DNA of 15,910 nt from Lentisphaeraceae bacterium. Lineage in GTDB: Bacteria; Verrucomicrobiota; Kiritimatiellia; RFP12; UBA1067. The stretch spans positions 1 to 15,910 of the forward strand of contig SFPL01000024.1 of the NCBI GenBank assembly GCA_004551905.1, written 5' to 3'. The number at the start of each line of letters is the position of its first letter. The first letter of the stretch is position 1. Positions 1-7,280 of this stretch are shown piece by piece. Below the pieces are notes generated by a model. The model had not been told where the DNA came from, searched no databases, and worked only from the letters and a program-made list of their open reading frames with translations. A program made the position numbers and the translations under genes.

Positions 1-264
1 GATGGTGCGGAGCATTTCCGTGTGCTCGACGAGATTCCGTGGTTGGACCGGTCGCGGTCGGAAGCCCGAAGGGCGGCGCGGGGACGGCAGGCGCGCCTGA
101 ACGCGGCAATTCCATGGCTCATTTACGGTGTTGCGCGGGCCTTGTGCGTTCAAAGGCGCGAACTGACGGCTTCGCGCCAATCGCGCCTGCGCGATTCGAC
201 CGCGTCTGGTCCTTTCAGTGTATTCCGTGTTCGGGGGACCGGGGGTGTCCCCCTGCTCAAGTAG
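1..264 (+). CDS. possible 3' end of a gene entering from the left edge
   Basis: A reading frame is open from base 1 to a TAG stop at 262-264 (about 87 residues), with no ATG; the only early start-like codon is GTG at 22. The first third (around DGAEHFRVLDEIPWL) could be the C-terminus of a real protein. The remainder is Arg/Ser/Ala-rich low-complexity sequence of the kind that GC-rich noncoding DNA yields, and two perfect hairpins lie inside it. I do not recognise the product. The real coding end may lie earlier than 264, or the whole stretch may be intergenic. Confidence 0.25.
   Translation, partial: DGAEHFRVLDEIPWLDRSRSEARRAARGRQARLNAAIPWLIYGVARALCVQRRELTASRQSRLRDSTASGPFSVFRVRGTGGVPLLK
155..253. 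other. hairpin cluster upstream of the DRTGG gene
   Basis: Three inverted repeats lie close together. 155-162 pairs perfectly with 171-178 (GGCGCGAA/TTCGCGCC, 8-nt loop). 179-186 pairs with 189-196 (AATCGCGC/GCGCGATT). 233-239 pairs with 247-253 (GGGGGAC/GTCCCCC, 7-nt loop). None is followed by a clear T-tract, so they are not textbook intrinsic terminators. They could end or process an upstream transcript, or be part of a structured RNA. Confidence 0.4.
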
Positions 265-292
265 TTAGGGCTAGATCGAAGATAAGAAAGGC

Positions 293-301
293 TGGTATAA
301 G
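293..301 (+). promoter_or_regulatory. extended -10-like box TGGTATAAG abutting the DRTGG gene start
   Basis: TGG plus TATAAG at 296-301 matches the extended -10 form seen at other promoters here, but it touches the ATG at 302. Transcription from it would start near 308, inside the gene. Either an internal ATG (317) is used or the match is fortuitous. An AAGAAAGG stretch at 283-290 could serve as a ribosome site for the ATG at 302. Confidence 0.3.
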
Positions 302-637
302 ATGAAGTTCAGCGAGATGGTGGAGAAGGTGCAGGGCACCGTGGTGGTGGACAACCCGGAGGCGGAGATAGCCTCGGCCTACTGCGGCGACCTGCTCTCG
401 GACGTGATGGGCCACTGCGGCGACGAGTCGGTGCTGATCACCGTCCAGAACCACCTCAACGCGATCGCCGTCTGCTCGCTCGCCGGCATCGAGGCGGTGC
501 TGATCTGCCATGGGCGACCGGTGCCGGACGACATGAAGGCCGCCGCGGAGCGGGAAGGGGTTGGCATTGCGGTGACTGCGCTCTCCCAGTTCGCCGCCGC
601 CGTCGCCCTCTCGTCCCTCGTCCCTGCGGCAAAGTAG
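302..637 (+). CDS. stand-alone DRTGG-domain protein
   Basis: A 111-residue soluble protein. The N-terminal pattern (MKFSEMVEKVQG, then A-YCGDLLSDVMGHC, residues 26-38) and the following ITVQNHLNAIAVCSLAGIEAVLICHG segment match small free-standing DRTGG-domain proteins of anaerobes. Those are often annotated loosely as iron-sulfur-binding hydrogenase-associated or regulatory proteins. The DRTGG fold is also found in some phosphotransacetylases and HPr kinases, where its role is thought to be regulatory ligand sensing. The ATG at 302 is chosen because it keeps the family's usual N-terminus. An Ala/Ser-rich tail closes the protein. The next gene starts 31 bp downstream behind its own promoter, so a shared function with it is not shown. 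The ligand is unknown. Confidence 0.7.
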   Translation: MKFSEMVEKVQGTVVVDNPEAEIASAYCGDLLSDVMGHCGDESVLITVQNHLNAIAVCSLAGIEAVLICHGRPVPDDMKAAAEREGVGIAVTALSQFAAAVALSSLVPAAK

Positions 638-651
638 CGAGCCGCGAAATT

Positions 652-660
652 TGGTATAAT
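652..660 (+). promoter_or_regulatory. extended -10 promoter for a leaderless antiporter mRNA
   Basis: TGGTATAAT is a perfect extended -10 (TGn plus TATAAT at 655-660) in otherwise GC-rich DNA. No TTGACA-like -35 is visible at the right spacing. Only 8 nt separate it from the ATG at 669, so transcription should begin at or within a base or two of the start codon, and no Shine-Dalgarno is present. Confidence 0.65.
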
Positions 661-668
661 ACACGTAA

Positions 669-1685
669 ATGCAATCCGGTATTCCATGGCTCTCGATGGC
701 GTATGTGCTGGTCGGCTTGGTGGTGCTGGCGTGGTCGAGCGGACTATTCGTCGACGGCGCGGCGTCGCTGGCGCGCGCCCTTGGCATCTCGCCGCTCGTG
801 GTGGGCATGGTGGTCATCGGCTTCGGCACCAGCGCGCCGGAGCTGTGCGTCAGCGTCCTTAGCGGCCTCGGCGGCCACTCCAACCTCTCGCTCGGCAACG
901 CCTACGGTAGCGACATCTTCAACATCGCCTGCATCCTCGGGGTCTCGGTGCTGATCTATCCGCTGCTGGTGCGGCCCAAGGTATCGGTGGTGGCCGGCGC
1001 GGGGCTCTCTGCGATCACCGTCTTCGCCATGCTGGTCGTGCGCGACGGCGCCTGCACCCGCGCCGAGGCCTGGGCGCTCATCGGCGCGTTCCTGGTGCTG
1101 ATGCCGCTCTACTGCTGGTACGACCAGGCGACCCGTCGCCCTTCCCCGCCCCCTCCGCCCACGGCGGCGCGCCGAGACGTCCGCTCGCTCTCGGTCGACG
1201 CGGTGAAGCTCGTCGTCGGCCTCGCCATGCTGATATTCTCCTCTCGCCTGCTCGTTGACGGCGCAGTGGACGTCGCGAGGTGGCTCGGCGTGAGCGACCT
1301 CGTGATTGGGCTTACGGTGGTGGCGGTGGGCACTTCGCTCCCGGAGCTCGCGAGCGCGGTGCAGTCGGCCCGGCGCCGCGAGCACGAGCTGGTGCTCGGC
1401 AACATCATCGGCTCCAACCTCTTCAACACGCTCGCGGTGGTCGGCATCGCGACGGCCATCTCGCCGCTGGAGCCCGGGGAAGGAGCGCAGGCGTTCTCGC
1501 CCTGCATCCTGTCGCGCGACCTGCCGTTCGTGCTCGGCTTTTCGCTTTCGATCCTCTTTTTCGGACTCAACTGGCGCCGTCCATCCCGCCCGGCCCGGAT
1601 CGGCCGCGTCAAGGGGACGATATGGCTTGTCGCCTTCGCCGTCTACACGGTGCTGATGGTGCTGCAGGAGACGGGGAAACTGTGA
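669..1685 (+). CDS. calcium/sodium antiporter, CaCA family (YrbG-like)
   Basis: An integral inner-membrane protein of 338 residues with about ten hydrophobic segments, expected to exchange Ca2+ (or another cation) against Na+ or H+. The two inverted alpha-repeats that form the ion pathway are both intact. Repeat 1 has GTSAPE near residues 53-58 and GNAYGSDIFN at 76-85. Repeat 2 has GTSLPE at 221-226 and GNIIGSNLFN at 244-253. The acidic residues of the two PE motifs are the family's cation ligands. A Pro-rich, charged loop near residue 160 separates the two halves. Length fits the bacterial family (about 320-340). The ATG at 669 fits a leaderless mRNA from the -10 box at 655-660; ATG at 696 is a possible alternative. 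The stop overlaps the ribosome site of cmk, so the two are probably co-transcribed. Confidence 0.92.
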   Translation: MQSGIPWLSMAYVLVGLVVLAWSSGLFVDGAASLARALGISPLVVGMVVIGFGTSAPELCVSVLSGLGGHSNLSLGNAYGSDIFNIACILGVSVLIYPLLVRPKVSVVAGAGLSAITVFAMLVVRDGACTRAEAWALIGAFLVLMPLYCWYDQATRRPSPPPPPTAARRDVRSLSVDAVKLVVGLAMLIFSSRLLVDGAVDVARWLGVSDLVIGLTVVAVGTSLPELASAVQSARRREHELVLGNIIGSNLFNTLAVVGIATAISPLEPGEGAQAFSPCILSRDLPFVLGFSLSILFFGLNWRRPSRPARIGRVKGTIWLVAFAVYTVLMVLQETGKL

Positions 1686-1697
1686 GGGGGAATTGAT

Positions 1698-2378
1698 ATG
1701 TCCAAGATAATCGCCATAGACGGACCCAGCGGCGCGGGAAAGTCGAGCGTGTCGCGGCTCGTGGGTCGCAGGCTCGGGTTTCTGCACGTCGACTCCGGCG
1801 CGCTCTACCGCATCATGACCTGGCAGGCGCTTGCGCGCGGGGTGGACACGTCCGACCCAGAGGCGGTGGCTGCCTTCGCGCCGACGGTGGAGGTGGAGTG
1901 CCGTCCCGTCGACGGCAAGGTCGCGTACTTCGTCGGCGGCGAGGAGCCTGGCGACCGCATCCGCACCCCGGAGATCAACGCCCACGCGTCCGAGGTGGCG
2001 ACGGTGAAGGCGGTGCGCGACCGCATCACCGAGACGCTCCGCGGCATGGCCGCGCTCGGCGACCTCGTCGTCGAGGGGCGAGACATCACCACGGCGGTCT
2101 TCCCCGACACGCCGGCTCGGTTCTACCTCACCGCATCGGCCGAGGCGCGGGCGCGCCGCCGGCGGAAGGAGGAGGTGGAGAAGGGGATTGCGTCCGCTAG
2201 CGAGGAGGCGGTGAAGGAGTCGCTGCTCAACCGCGACCGCATCGACTCCACCCGCCGCTACGCGCCGCTCCGCAAGGCCGACGGCGCGATGGAGGTCGAT
2301 TCAAGCGACATGACGCTGGACGAGGTCGTCGAGGCCGTCCTGGCGGCGCTGCCGGAAGGCTGGCGCGAACAACATTGA
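1698..2378 (+). CDS. cmk: cytidylate kinase
   Basis: Phosphorylates CMP and dCMP to the diphosphates with ATP, in pyrimidine nucleotide recycling in the cytoplasm. The 226-residue length is the family norm. Walker A GPSGAGKSS lies at residues 9-17. DSGALYR at 32-38 is the CMP-side motif. VVEGRD at 124-129 is the conserved substrate-binding segment, followed by a basic lid region (ARARRRRKEE). The C-terminal part has RIDSTRRYAPLRKADGA and a D-S-S-D-M-T-L-DEVV ending typical of Cmk. A GAGGGGG ribosome site ends about 7 nt before ATG 1698 and overlaps the antiporter stop, so the gene sits in an operon with it; metK follows after 13 nt. The frame is intact with no oddities. Confidence 0.97.
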   Translation: MSKIIAIDGPSGAGKSSVSRLVGRRLGFLHVDSGALYRIMTWQALARGVDTSDPEAVAAFAPTVEVECRPVDGKVAYFVGGEEPGDRIRTPEINAHASEVATVKAVRDRITETLRGMAALGDLVVEGRDITTAVFPDTPARFYLTASAEARARRRRKEEVEKGIASASEEAVKESLLNRDRIDSTRRYAPLRKADGAMEVDSSDMTLDEVVEAVLAALPEGWREQH

Positions 2379-2391
2379 GAGGAAGAAAACG

Positions 2392-3591
2392 ATGAGCGAA
2401 GAGAAGGTACACACCCACATATTCACCTCCGAATCGGTTTCGGAGGGCCACCCCGACAAGGTCGCCGACCAGATATCGGACGCGATTCTCGACGCCTGCC
2501 TCCGGCGCGACCCGCAGGCGCACGTCGCCTGCGAGACGGCGGTCGGGCCGGACATCGTGATCAACCTTGGTGAGATCGCCTGCCAGGGCTTCGAAGGCAT
2601 TGACACCGAGGCGATCGCGCGCCGGGTGGTGAAGCGGATCGGCTACACCGTGCCGGATGAGCATTTCGCCGCGCAGACGTTCAAGTACGAGAACTTCCTG
2701 CACGGACAGTCGCCGGACATTGCCCAGGGCGTCAACCGCAAGTCCCGCCAGAAGCAGGGCGCAGGCGACCAGGGCATGATGTTCGGCTACGCGACGAACG
2801 AGACGCGGAACTTCATGCCCGCTGCGATCGTCTACTCGCACGAGCTCCTGAAGATCTTCGCGCGCCTGCGCCGGCGCGGCGGCAGATACAACTGGCTGCG
2901 GCCGGACGCGAAGACCCAGCTCTCGGTAGTCTACGAGAACGGCCGTCCCAGGCGCATAGACACGGTCGTTATCTCGCAGCAGACCACCGAGAAGGGCGCC
3001 ACCAAGCTCAACTACGAGGAGGTCAAGCGCCTCGCGTGCGACTACCTGTCCAAGACCGGCCTTTTGGACGAGCGGACCAGGTTCTTTGTCAACCCGACCG
3101 GCAAGTTCGTGGTCGGCGGTCCCTGCGGCGACTCCGGCCTCACCGGACGCAAGATCGTCGTCGACACCTACGGCGGCATGGCCGCGCACGGCGGCGGCGC
3201 GTTCTCCGGCAAGGACCCGTCGAAGGTCGACCGCTCCGCCGCCTACTACGCGCGCTACGCGGCGAAGAACATCGTCGCCGCCGGACTCGCCGACCGCTGC
3301 CAGATCCAGGTTGCCTACGCGATCGGCGTGGACAAGCCGGTGAGCTTCTGCGTGAAGACGTTCGGCACCGCCCACGGTTCCGTCACCAACGCCGCGCTCG
3401 AGCGGATGCTCGCCTCGGGCAAGGTGTTCGACTTCCGTCCATACGCGCTTATCGAGGACCTCGGGCTCTTAAAGCCGAAGGGCTGGTGCTACGAGGACAC
3501 CGCGGCGTATGGCCACTTCGGGCGCGACCTCTTCCCCTGGGAGCGGCTCGACCGCGTCGAGAAGCTGAAGAAGATCTTCAAGATTGGCTGA
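2392..3591 (+). CDS. metK: S-adenosylmethionine synthetase
   Basis: Makes S-adenosylmethionine from methionine and ATP, releasing phosphate and pyrophosphate; a cytoplasmic homo-oligomer. The 399 residues match the family (380-400). Signature elements: FTSESVSEGHPDKVADQISDA (11-31, with GHPDK at 19-23), GAGDQGMMFGYATNE (123-137), the PTGKFVVGGPCGDSGLTGRK region (about 235-253) and GGGAFSGKDPSKVDRS (267-282), the glycine-rich ATP/phosphate loop. AGAGGAAG about 8 nt upstream of ATG 2392 is the ribosome site. There is no room for a SAM riboswitch, since the gap to cmk is 13 nt. The following gene is a radical SAM protein whose TTG start overlaps this stop, so a SAM producer is directly coupled to a SAM user. 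Confidence 0.98.
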   Translation: MSEEKVHTHIFTSESVSEGHPDKVADQISDAILDACLRRDPQAHVACETAVGPDIVINLGEIACQGFEGIDTEAIARRVVKRIGYTVPDEHFAAQTFKYENFLHGQSPDIAQGVNRKSRQKQGAGDQGMMFGYATNETRNFMPAAIVYSHELLKIFARLRRRGGRYNWLRPDAKTQLSVVYENGRPRRIDTVVISQQTTEKGATKLNYEEVKRLACDYLSKTGLLDERTRFFVNPTGKFVVGGPCGDSGLTGRKIVVDTYGGMAAHGGGAFSGKDPSKVDRSAAYYARYAAKNIVAAGLADRCQIQVAYAIGVDKPVSFCVKTFGTAHGSVTNAALERMLASGKVFDFRPYALIEDLGLLKPKGWCYEDTAAYGHFGRDLFPWERLDRVEKLKKIFKIG

Positions 3592-4648
3592 AAGACCAGG
3601 CAACCTCTACCTACACTTCCCGTTCTGCCGCGGAAAGTGCTCGTACTGCGCCCTCCACTCGCGCGGCGGAGCTTCCGACACGGCGCGCGCGGAGTATTCG
3701 CGGCGGATGGCTGATGCGCTGGCCGTGCTTCATGACAGTTCCGCCGCCGGCTTTCGGACCGTCTACATCGGCGGCGGCACCCCGGCGATCTGCGGCCTCA
3801 GTCCCGTGCTTGCCGCGCTTTCGCCGCTCGTCGCGCCGGACGCCGAGGTGACGGTGGAGCTCCATCCGCTCGACGTCTCGGACGAGCTCCTCGCCCTGCT
3901 TGCCGACCACGGCGTCAACCGCATTTCGATGGGCGTCCAGTCATTGGACGACACGACGCTCGCGGACATGCGCCGCGGCTACACCGCCGACGCGGCGGAG
4001 CGCGCTTTCGCGCGCGTCAGGCGGCGGTTCGAAAACTCCGGCATCGACCTCATCGTCGGCTACCCCGGCGACCCGGGCACGTGGCTCGGGCGGCTGAGGG
4101 AATGGGGGCTCGCCCACTGCTCCGCCTATACCCTGCAGCTTGAGGAGGGAACGATTCTCCGTCACCGTATCGACGCCGACAAGTGTCCGCCGCCGCCTTC
4201 CGACGACGCGACGCTCGACCGCTTCCGCGAGACGGCGGAGTTCCTTGATTCGATCGGATTGAAGAGATACGAGATTTCCAATTTCGCCGCCCCAGATCGT
4301 TACTGCCGCCACAATCTCGCGGTTTGGCGCGGCGAAGACTATCTTGGCATTGGCGAAGGCGCGCACGGGCGCATCGGCCGTCTGCGCACCTTGAACGCGT
4401 GGTCGCTCAAGCCGGAACACGGCGGAGAAACCGAGCTCGAGGAGGTCTCGGCGTCGGCCGACCGCACCGAGCGGCTTATCTTCAGGTTGCGCACCCGCGA
4501 GGGCATCGACGCGCGGATGCGTCCGGAATGGACTCCGACGCTCGCGCGCTTTGCCGCGGAAGGGCTGCTCGAGCGCCAAGGCGACATGTTCCGCCTCACC
4601 CGCCGCGGTGCGGAGGTCTGCGATTCCATCCTCGCCGAGCTGGTGTAG
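3584..4648 (+). CDS. hemW: HemW-like radical SAM protein (coproporphyrinogen III oxidase family)
   Basis: A radical SAM enzyme of 354 residues. LYLHFPFCRGKCSYC gives the 4Fe-4S CxxxCxxC motif at Cys15, Cys19 and Cys22. GGGTP at 63-67 is the SAM-binding glycine motif. The HemN/HemW-type signature YEISNFA (229-235) precedes a C-x-HN pair and YLGIGEGAHG (253-262), and a HemN C-terminal-like domain ends the protein. The additional cysteine that true HemN carries directly after CxxxCxxC is absent (CSYCALH), which favours HemW, a heme chaperone, over the decarboxylase. HemW is usually slightly longer (about 375-380). The start is TTG at 3584, overlapping the end of metK by 8 nt, so translation is probably coupled to metK. 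Whether this organism makes or only handles heme cannot be told from here. Confidence 0.88.
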   Translation: MAERPGNLYLHFPFCRGKCSYCALHSRGGASDTARAEYSRRMADALAVLHDSSAAGFRTVYIGGGTPAICGLSPVLAALSPLVAPDAEVTVELHPLDVSDELLALLADHGVNRISMGVQSLDDTTLADMRRGYTADAAERAFARVRRRFENSGIDLIVGYPGDPGTWLGRLREWGLAHCSAYTLQLEEGTILRHRIDADKCPPPPSDDATLDRFRETAEFLDSIGLKRYEISNFAAPDRYCRHNLAVWRGEDYLGIGEGAHGRIGRLRTLNAWSLKPEHGGETELEEVSASADRTERLIFRLRTREGIDARMRPEWTPTLARFAAEGLLERQGDMFRLTRRGAEVCDSILAELV

Positions 4649-4699
4649 GGGGCCGTCAATATCCGCGTGGTCCACTCCGGCGAAGGGTGGGAAGTAAGG

Positions 4700-6685
4700 T
4701 TAGTAGACGGGGATCTCGTCGAAGGCGAGGACGGCGACATCGGCCTCCTTCGCCGCGGCGAGAATCTTCTCCAGCCACTCGGTCTTCATGTGGATGTGCT
4801 TCGCGTCCGGGCGGATGCCGTGCGAGGTGAAGACCAGCGCTTCCTTGCGCGCGCCGGCGCGCTTCACGCAGGCGACGACATCGTCGATGTCCGTCGCATA
4901 CGCCTCGCCCAGGATGACTCCGCCGAGCACGCGGCGCCTGGGCAGTTCCGCGACCGGGAAGAACACGCGTTCGTCGGAGACCAGCGGCATGAGCTCGCCG
5001 CGCTTCTCGCCCCTGGGGTCGTAGGGACGCACGCCGGGAATGCCGGCGCGCAGACGCGCGAAGCGCCGCTCCAGCACCTTGTCCGTCTCGTCGTCGCGGC
5101 GGTTGTTCGGGTAGGCGAACGAGCGCACCGGGATGTACGCGACGTCGCACTGGCGCTTCGGCCTATCGATTTCGGCGGCGAAGTACGCGTCGGCGCCTTT
5201 TTGGGCGATCAGCTCCGGCACGTCGCGGTGGTTGAGTCCGTGGAGGCCGATCGAGTGTCCGGCCTCGAGGAGCTTCTTGGACGCGCGCACGGCGTCAGGC
5301 GTGAACTCTCCGCTCACGAAGAAGGTCGCGTGCGCGCCGTACTTCGCGAAGAGGGGGATCGCACGCTCCCAGTCCTCGAAGTTGCGGTCGTCGAAGCAGA
5401 GCGCCAGGACTCCGCACGAGCCGAACGGACGCGGCAGGCAGTTCTCGATCCTGATCCTGTCCGTGTCGCCCGCGATTTCCGCGAAGGCCGAGCGCTTGGC
5501 GAGGATCTCGTTCTCGCGCCAACCGCGGCGGTGGCGTACCGCCACGCGCGTGATGGGCTCGCGGACGCAGTCGGCGAAGGTGAACTGGCAGCGTTTGCCG
5601 CCGGTGAGCCAGATCGGCAGTAGCGTCCTGAAGACGCATTTCTCGAATCGGATGCCGGTCACCTTCGAGTCGCCGCCGCTCGGACCGCCGCTGACGCCGT
5701 GCACGCAGTCGGCGACGAGGCAGCCCCTGTGCGCGATGTCCTCGATGTAGCAGTTGCGTTCGGTGACGATCCAAGCCGGGGTGAAGCCGACGCCGGCACT
5801 CGCCGCTTCGTGGATGCGCGTGTCCTCGACGCGTACGTTGCGGATCGTCCCGGTGCCGATGCCGTAGCGGATGCCGTAGCAGCAGCTCCAGATGTCGCAG
5901 TTGGTGACGACGATGTTCTCGCAGAGGTTAGTCGCCGCATGGAGCCTGCACGCGGCGCGGATGGCGAACCCGTCGTCGCCGGTGTGCAGGGTGCAGTCCG
6001 CGACCGTCACGTTGCGCGAGCAGTCGATGGAGAAGCCGTCGGAGTTGGCGATGGTGATGTCCGCGTTGATCCTGACGCCGCGGATGTCCACGCCGTCGCA
6101 GCAGCGGACGTGGCACGTCCAGGCGGGCGTGTCGTCGAGCGAGACGCCGGCAAGGCGTACGCGGCGGCAGCGGAAGAGGGCGACCATCGGGCCGGGGCGG
6201 AACCACTCGCGGTCGAGCGGATGCAGCTTGAGCCCGTACTTGTAGAACGGCCAGCGGCTGTCCTCTTCCGGTTCGCCGAAGAACTCGGGTCCGCTGCCAT
6301 TGATCGCGCCCTCGCCGGTGATGGAGATGTCTTCGGCGTTGTTCGCCCACACGAGGTGGCCGCCGCTCCACTCCTCGGAGTCGCTCCAGAAGTTCTCAGG
6401 GAAGGCGTCGTTCGCGTTGTAGTCCGCGCGGTTCACGCTGCCCTTGAGCGTCGCTCCCTTTGGCAGATGCAGCTCGACGCCGCTCTTGAGCTCGATCGAG
6501 CCTGTCGGCCACGTTCCCGGCGGAATCTCGACGCGTCCGCCGCCTGCGGCGTTCGCGGCGTCGACCGCTCGCTGGATGACGGCGCGGTTTGCCGCCGCGT
6601 CCGCACCAAGTCCCGAAATGACCGTTCCGCCGCGGACCGCGAAAGCCGTCCCCAGCGCTGCCAGCAGAATTGCCTGTGTCTTCAT
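4700..6685 (-). CDS. secreted GH28-like beta-helix protein fused to a NodB-like polysaccharide deacetylase
   Basis: A two-domain exported protein of 661 residues. Residues 1-16 (MKTQAILLAALGTAFA) form a signal peptide. Residues about 20-420 are a right-handed parallel beta-helix of the polygalacturonase type: ANRAVIQRAVDAANAAGGGRVEIPPGTW at the start, then NSDG (214-217) and TGDDGFAIR (235-243), equivalents of the GH28 catalytic Asp motifs. The usual GHG histidine site reads CCYGIRYG (268-275), so that residue is missing and polygalacturonase activity is doubtful. Residues about 425-661 are a CE4/NodB-like domain with LALCFDDRN (427-435), HGLNH (482-486, metal-ligand histidines), SFAYPNN (522-528) and SHG (621-623). 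The inferred role is trimming of an acetylated or decorated plant or mucin polysaccharide outside the cytoplasm. The gene is transcribed opposite to its neighbours from its own promoter. Confidence 0.83.
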   Translation of the reverse strand: MKTQAILLAALGTAFAVRGGTVISGLGADAAANRAVIQRAVDAANAAGGGRVEIPPGTWPTGSIELKSGVELHLPKGATLKGSVNRADYNANDAFPENFWSDSEEWSGGHLVWANNAEDISITGEGAINGSGPEFFGEPEEDSRWPFYKYGLKLHPLDREWFRPGPMVALFRCRRVRLAGVSLDDTPAWTCHVRCCDGVDIRGVRINADITIANSDGFSIDCSRNVTVADCTLHTGDDGFAIRAACRLHAATNLCENIVVTNCDIWSCCYGIRYGIGTGTIRNVRVEDTRIHEAASAGVGFTPAWIVTERNCYIEDIAHRGCLVADCVHGVSGGPSGGDSKVTGIRFEKCVFRTLLPIWLTGGKRCQFTFADCVREPITRVAVRHRRGWRENEILAKRSAFAEIAGDTDRIRIENCLPRPFGSCGVLALCFDDRNFEDWERAIPLFAKYGAHATFFVSGEFTPDAVRASKKLLEAGHSIGLHGLNHRDVPELIAQKGADAYFAAEIDRPKRQCDVAYIPVRSFAYPNNRRDDETDKVLERRFARLRAGIPGVRPYDPRGEKRGELMPLVSDERVFFPVAELPRRRVLGGVILGEAYATDIDDVVACVKRAGARKEALVFTSHGIRPDAKHIHMKTEWLEKILAAAKEADVAVLAFDEIPVY

Positions 6686-6694
6686 GATTTAAGT

Positions 6695-6703
6695 AGTATA
6701 TCA
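6695..6703 (-). promoter_or_regulatory. extended -10 promoter (TGATATACT) of the beta-helix/deacetylase gene
   Basis: Read on the minus strand, TGA plus TATACT (hexamer 6695-6700) lies 9 nt before the ATG whose complement is 6683-6685. The predicted transcript has a leader of only a few nucleotides and no Shine-Dalgarno, like the antiporter and AbiEi promoters. Confidence 0.6.
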
Positions 6704-6722
6704 AAAAATTCGCGGTTGCGCT

Positions 6723-6751
6723 TTGACTAAATGACGGAAATTTGATAAAAT
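6723..6751 (+). promoter_or_regulatory. sigma70-type promoter for ribH
   Basis: TTGACT (6723-6728), a 17-nt spacer, then TAAAAT (6746-6751) preceded by TGA, an extended -10. Transcription would start near 6758, giving a leader of about 30 nt before ATG 6790. That is too short for an FMN riboswitch. This promoter and the minus-strand one are divergent within about 50 bp. Confidence 0.65.
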
Positions 6752-6789
6752 ATGCGGCCAAAGCCAAAACAAGCGAGAAAGATGGACTT

Positions 6790-7248
6790 ATGACAGAGAT
6801 CAATGGCAATCTGAGCGCCAAGGGGATGAAAATCGCCCTGGTGGTGAGCCGTTTCAACAGTTTTCTCACCGAGCAGCTGGTGAAGGGCGCGGTCGACGCG
6901 TTCACGCGGCTGGGCGGGAGCGAGAAGGACCTCAAGCTTGTGCGCGTTCCCGGCGCCTACGAGCTGCCGCTCGCGGCGAAGAAGCTTGCATCATCCGGTG
7001 TCGACGCGGTGGTAGCGCTCGGCGCGGTGGTGCGCGGGGCGACGCCGCATGCAGACCTCATCAACGAGACGACCGCGCGTGCGTTCAGCGAGATCTCGCT
7101 TGAATCGGGCGTGCCGGTGGTCGACGGCGTCGTTTCGGCCGACAATCTCGAGCAGGCGGTCGAGCGCTGCGGCACCAAGCAGGGCAACAAGGGCTTTTCG
7201 GCGATGTTCGCCGCCGTGGAGATGGCGGACGTGCTGAAGCGCATCTGA
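6790..7248 (+). CDS. ribH: 6,7-dimethyl-8-ribityllumazine synthase
   Basis: Penultimate step of riboflavin synthesis: condenses the ribityl-aminopyrimidine with dihydroxybutanone phosphate; family members form pentamers or 60-mers. 152 residues, the normal size. SRFN at 20-23 contacts the pyrimidine. VPGAYELP at 53-60, GAVVRGATPH at 78-87 (His87 corresponds to the catalytic histidine) and the GTKQGNKG segment (128-135) are all in order. The ATG at 6790 is chosen because it gives the family N-terminus; an in-frame TTG at 6742 overlaps the -10 box and is not credible. No other rib gene is nearby, so riboflavin genes are scattered in this genome. The phosphofructokinase gene follows after 32 nt and probably shares the transcript. 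Confidence 0.94.
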   Translation: MTEINGNLSAKGMKIALVVSRFNSFLTEQLVKGAVDAFTRLGGSEKDLKLVRVPGAYELPLAAKKLASSGVDAVVALGAVVRGATPHADLINETTARAFSEISLESGVPVVDGVVSADNLEQAVERCGTKQGNKGFSAMFAAVEMADVLKRI

Positions 7249-7280
7249 ACGGTTTTACAAAAACAACAACGGGGGACAAA

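Noticed and set aside
109..692. ATTCCATGGCTC occurring at 109-120 and 681-692
   Set aside because: Several chance 12-bp matches are expected within a window this size, and the flanks do not extend the match.
744..1985. A 413-codon minus-strand frame across the antiporter and cmk
   Set aside because: It spans two well-recognised plus-strand genes and has shadow-like Arg/Asp/His composition.
2379..2391. SAM riboswitch before metK
   Set aside because: Only 13 nt separate cmk and metK.
6752..6789. FMN riboswitch before ribH
   Set aside because: The predicted leader is only about 30 nt, far too short, and no conserved stems are visible.
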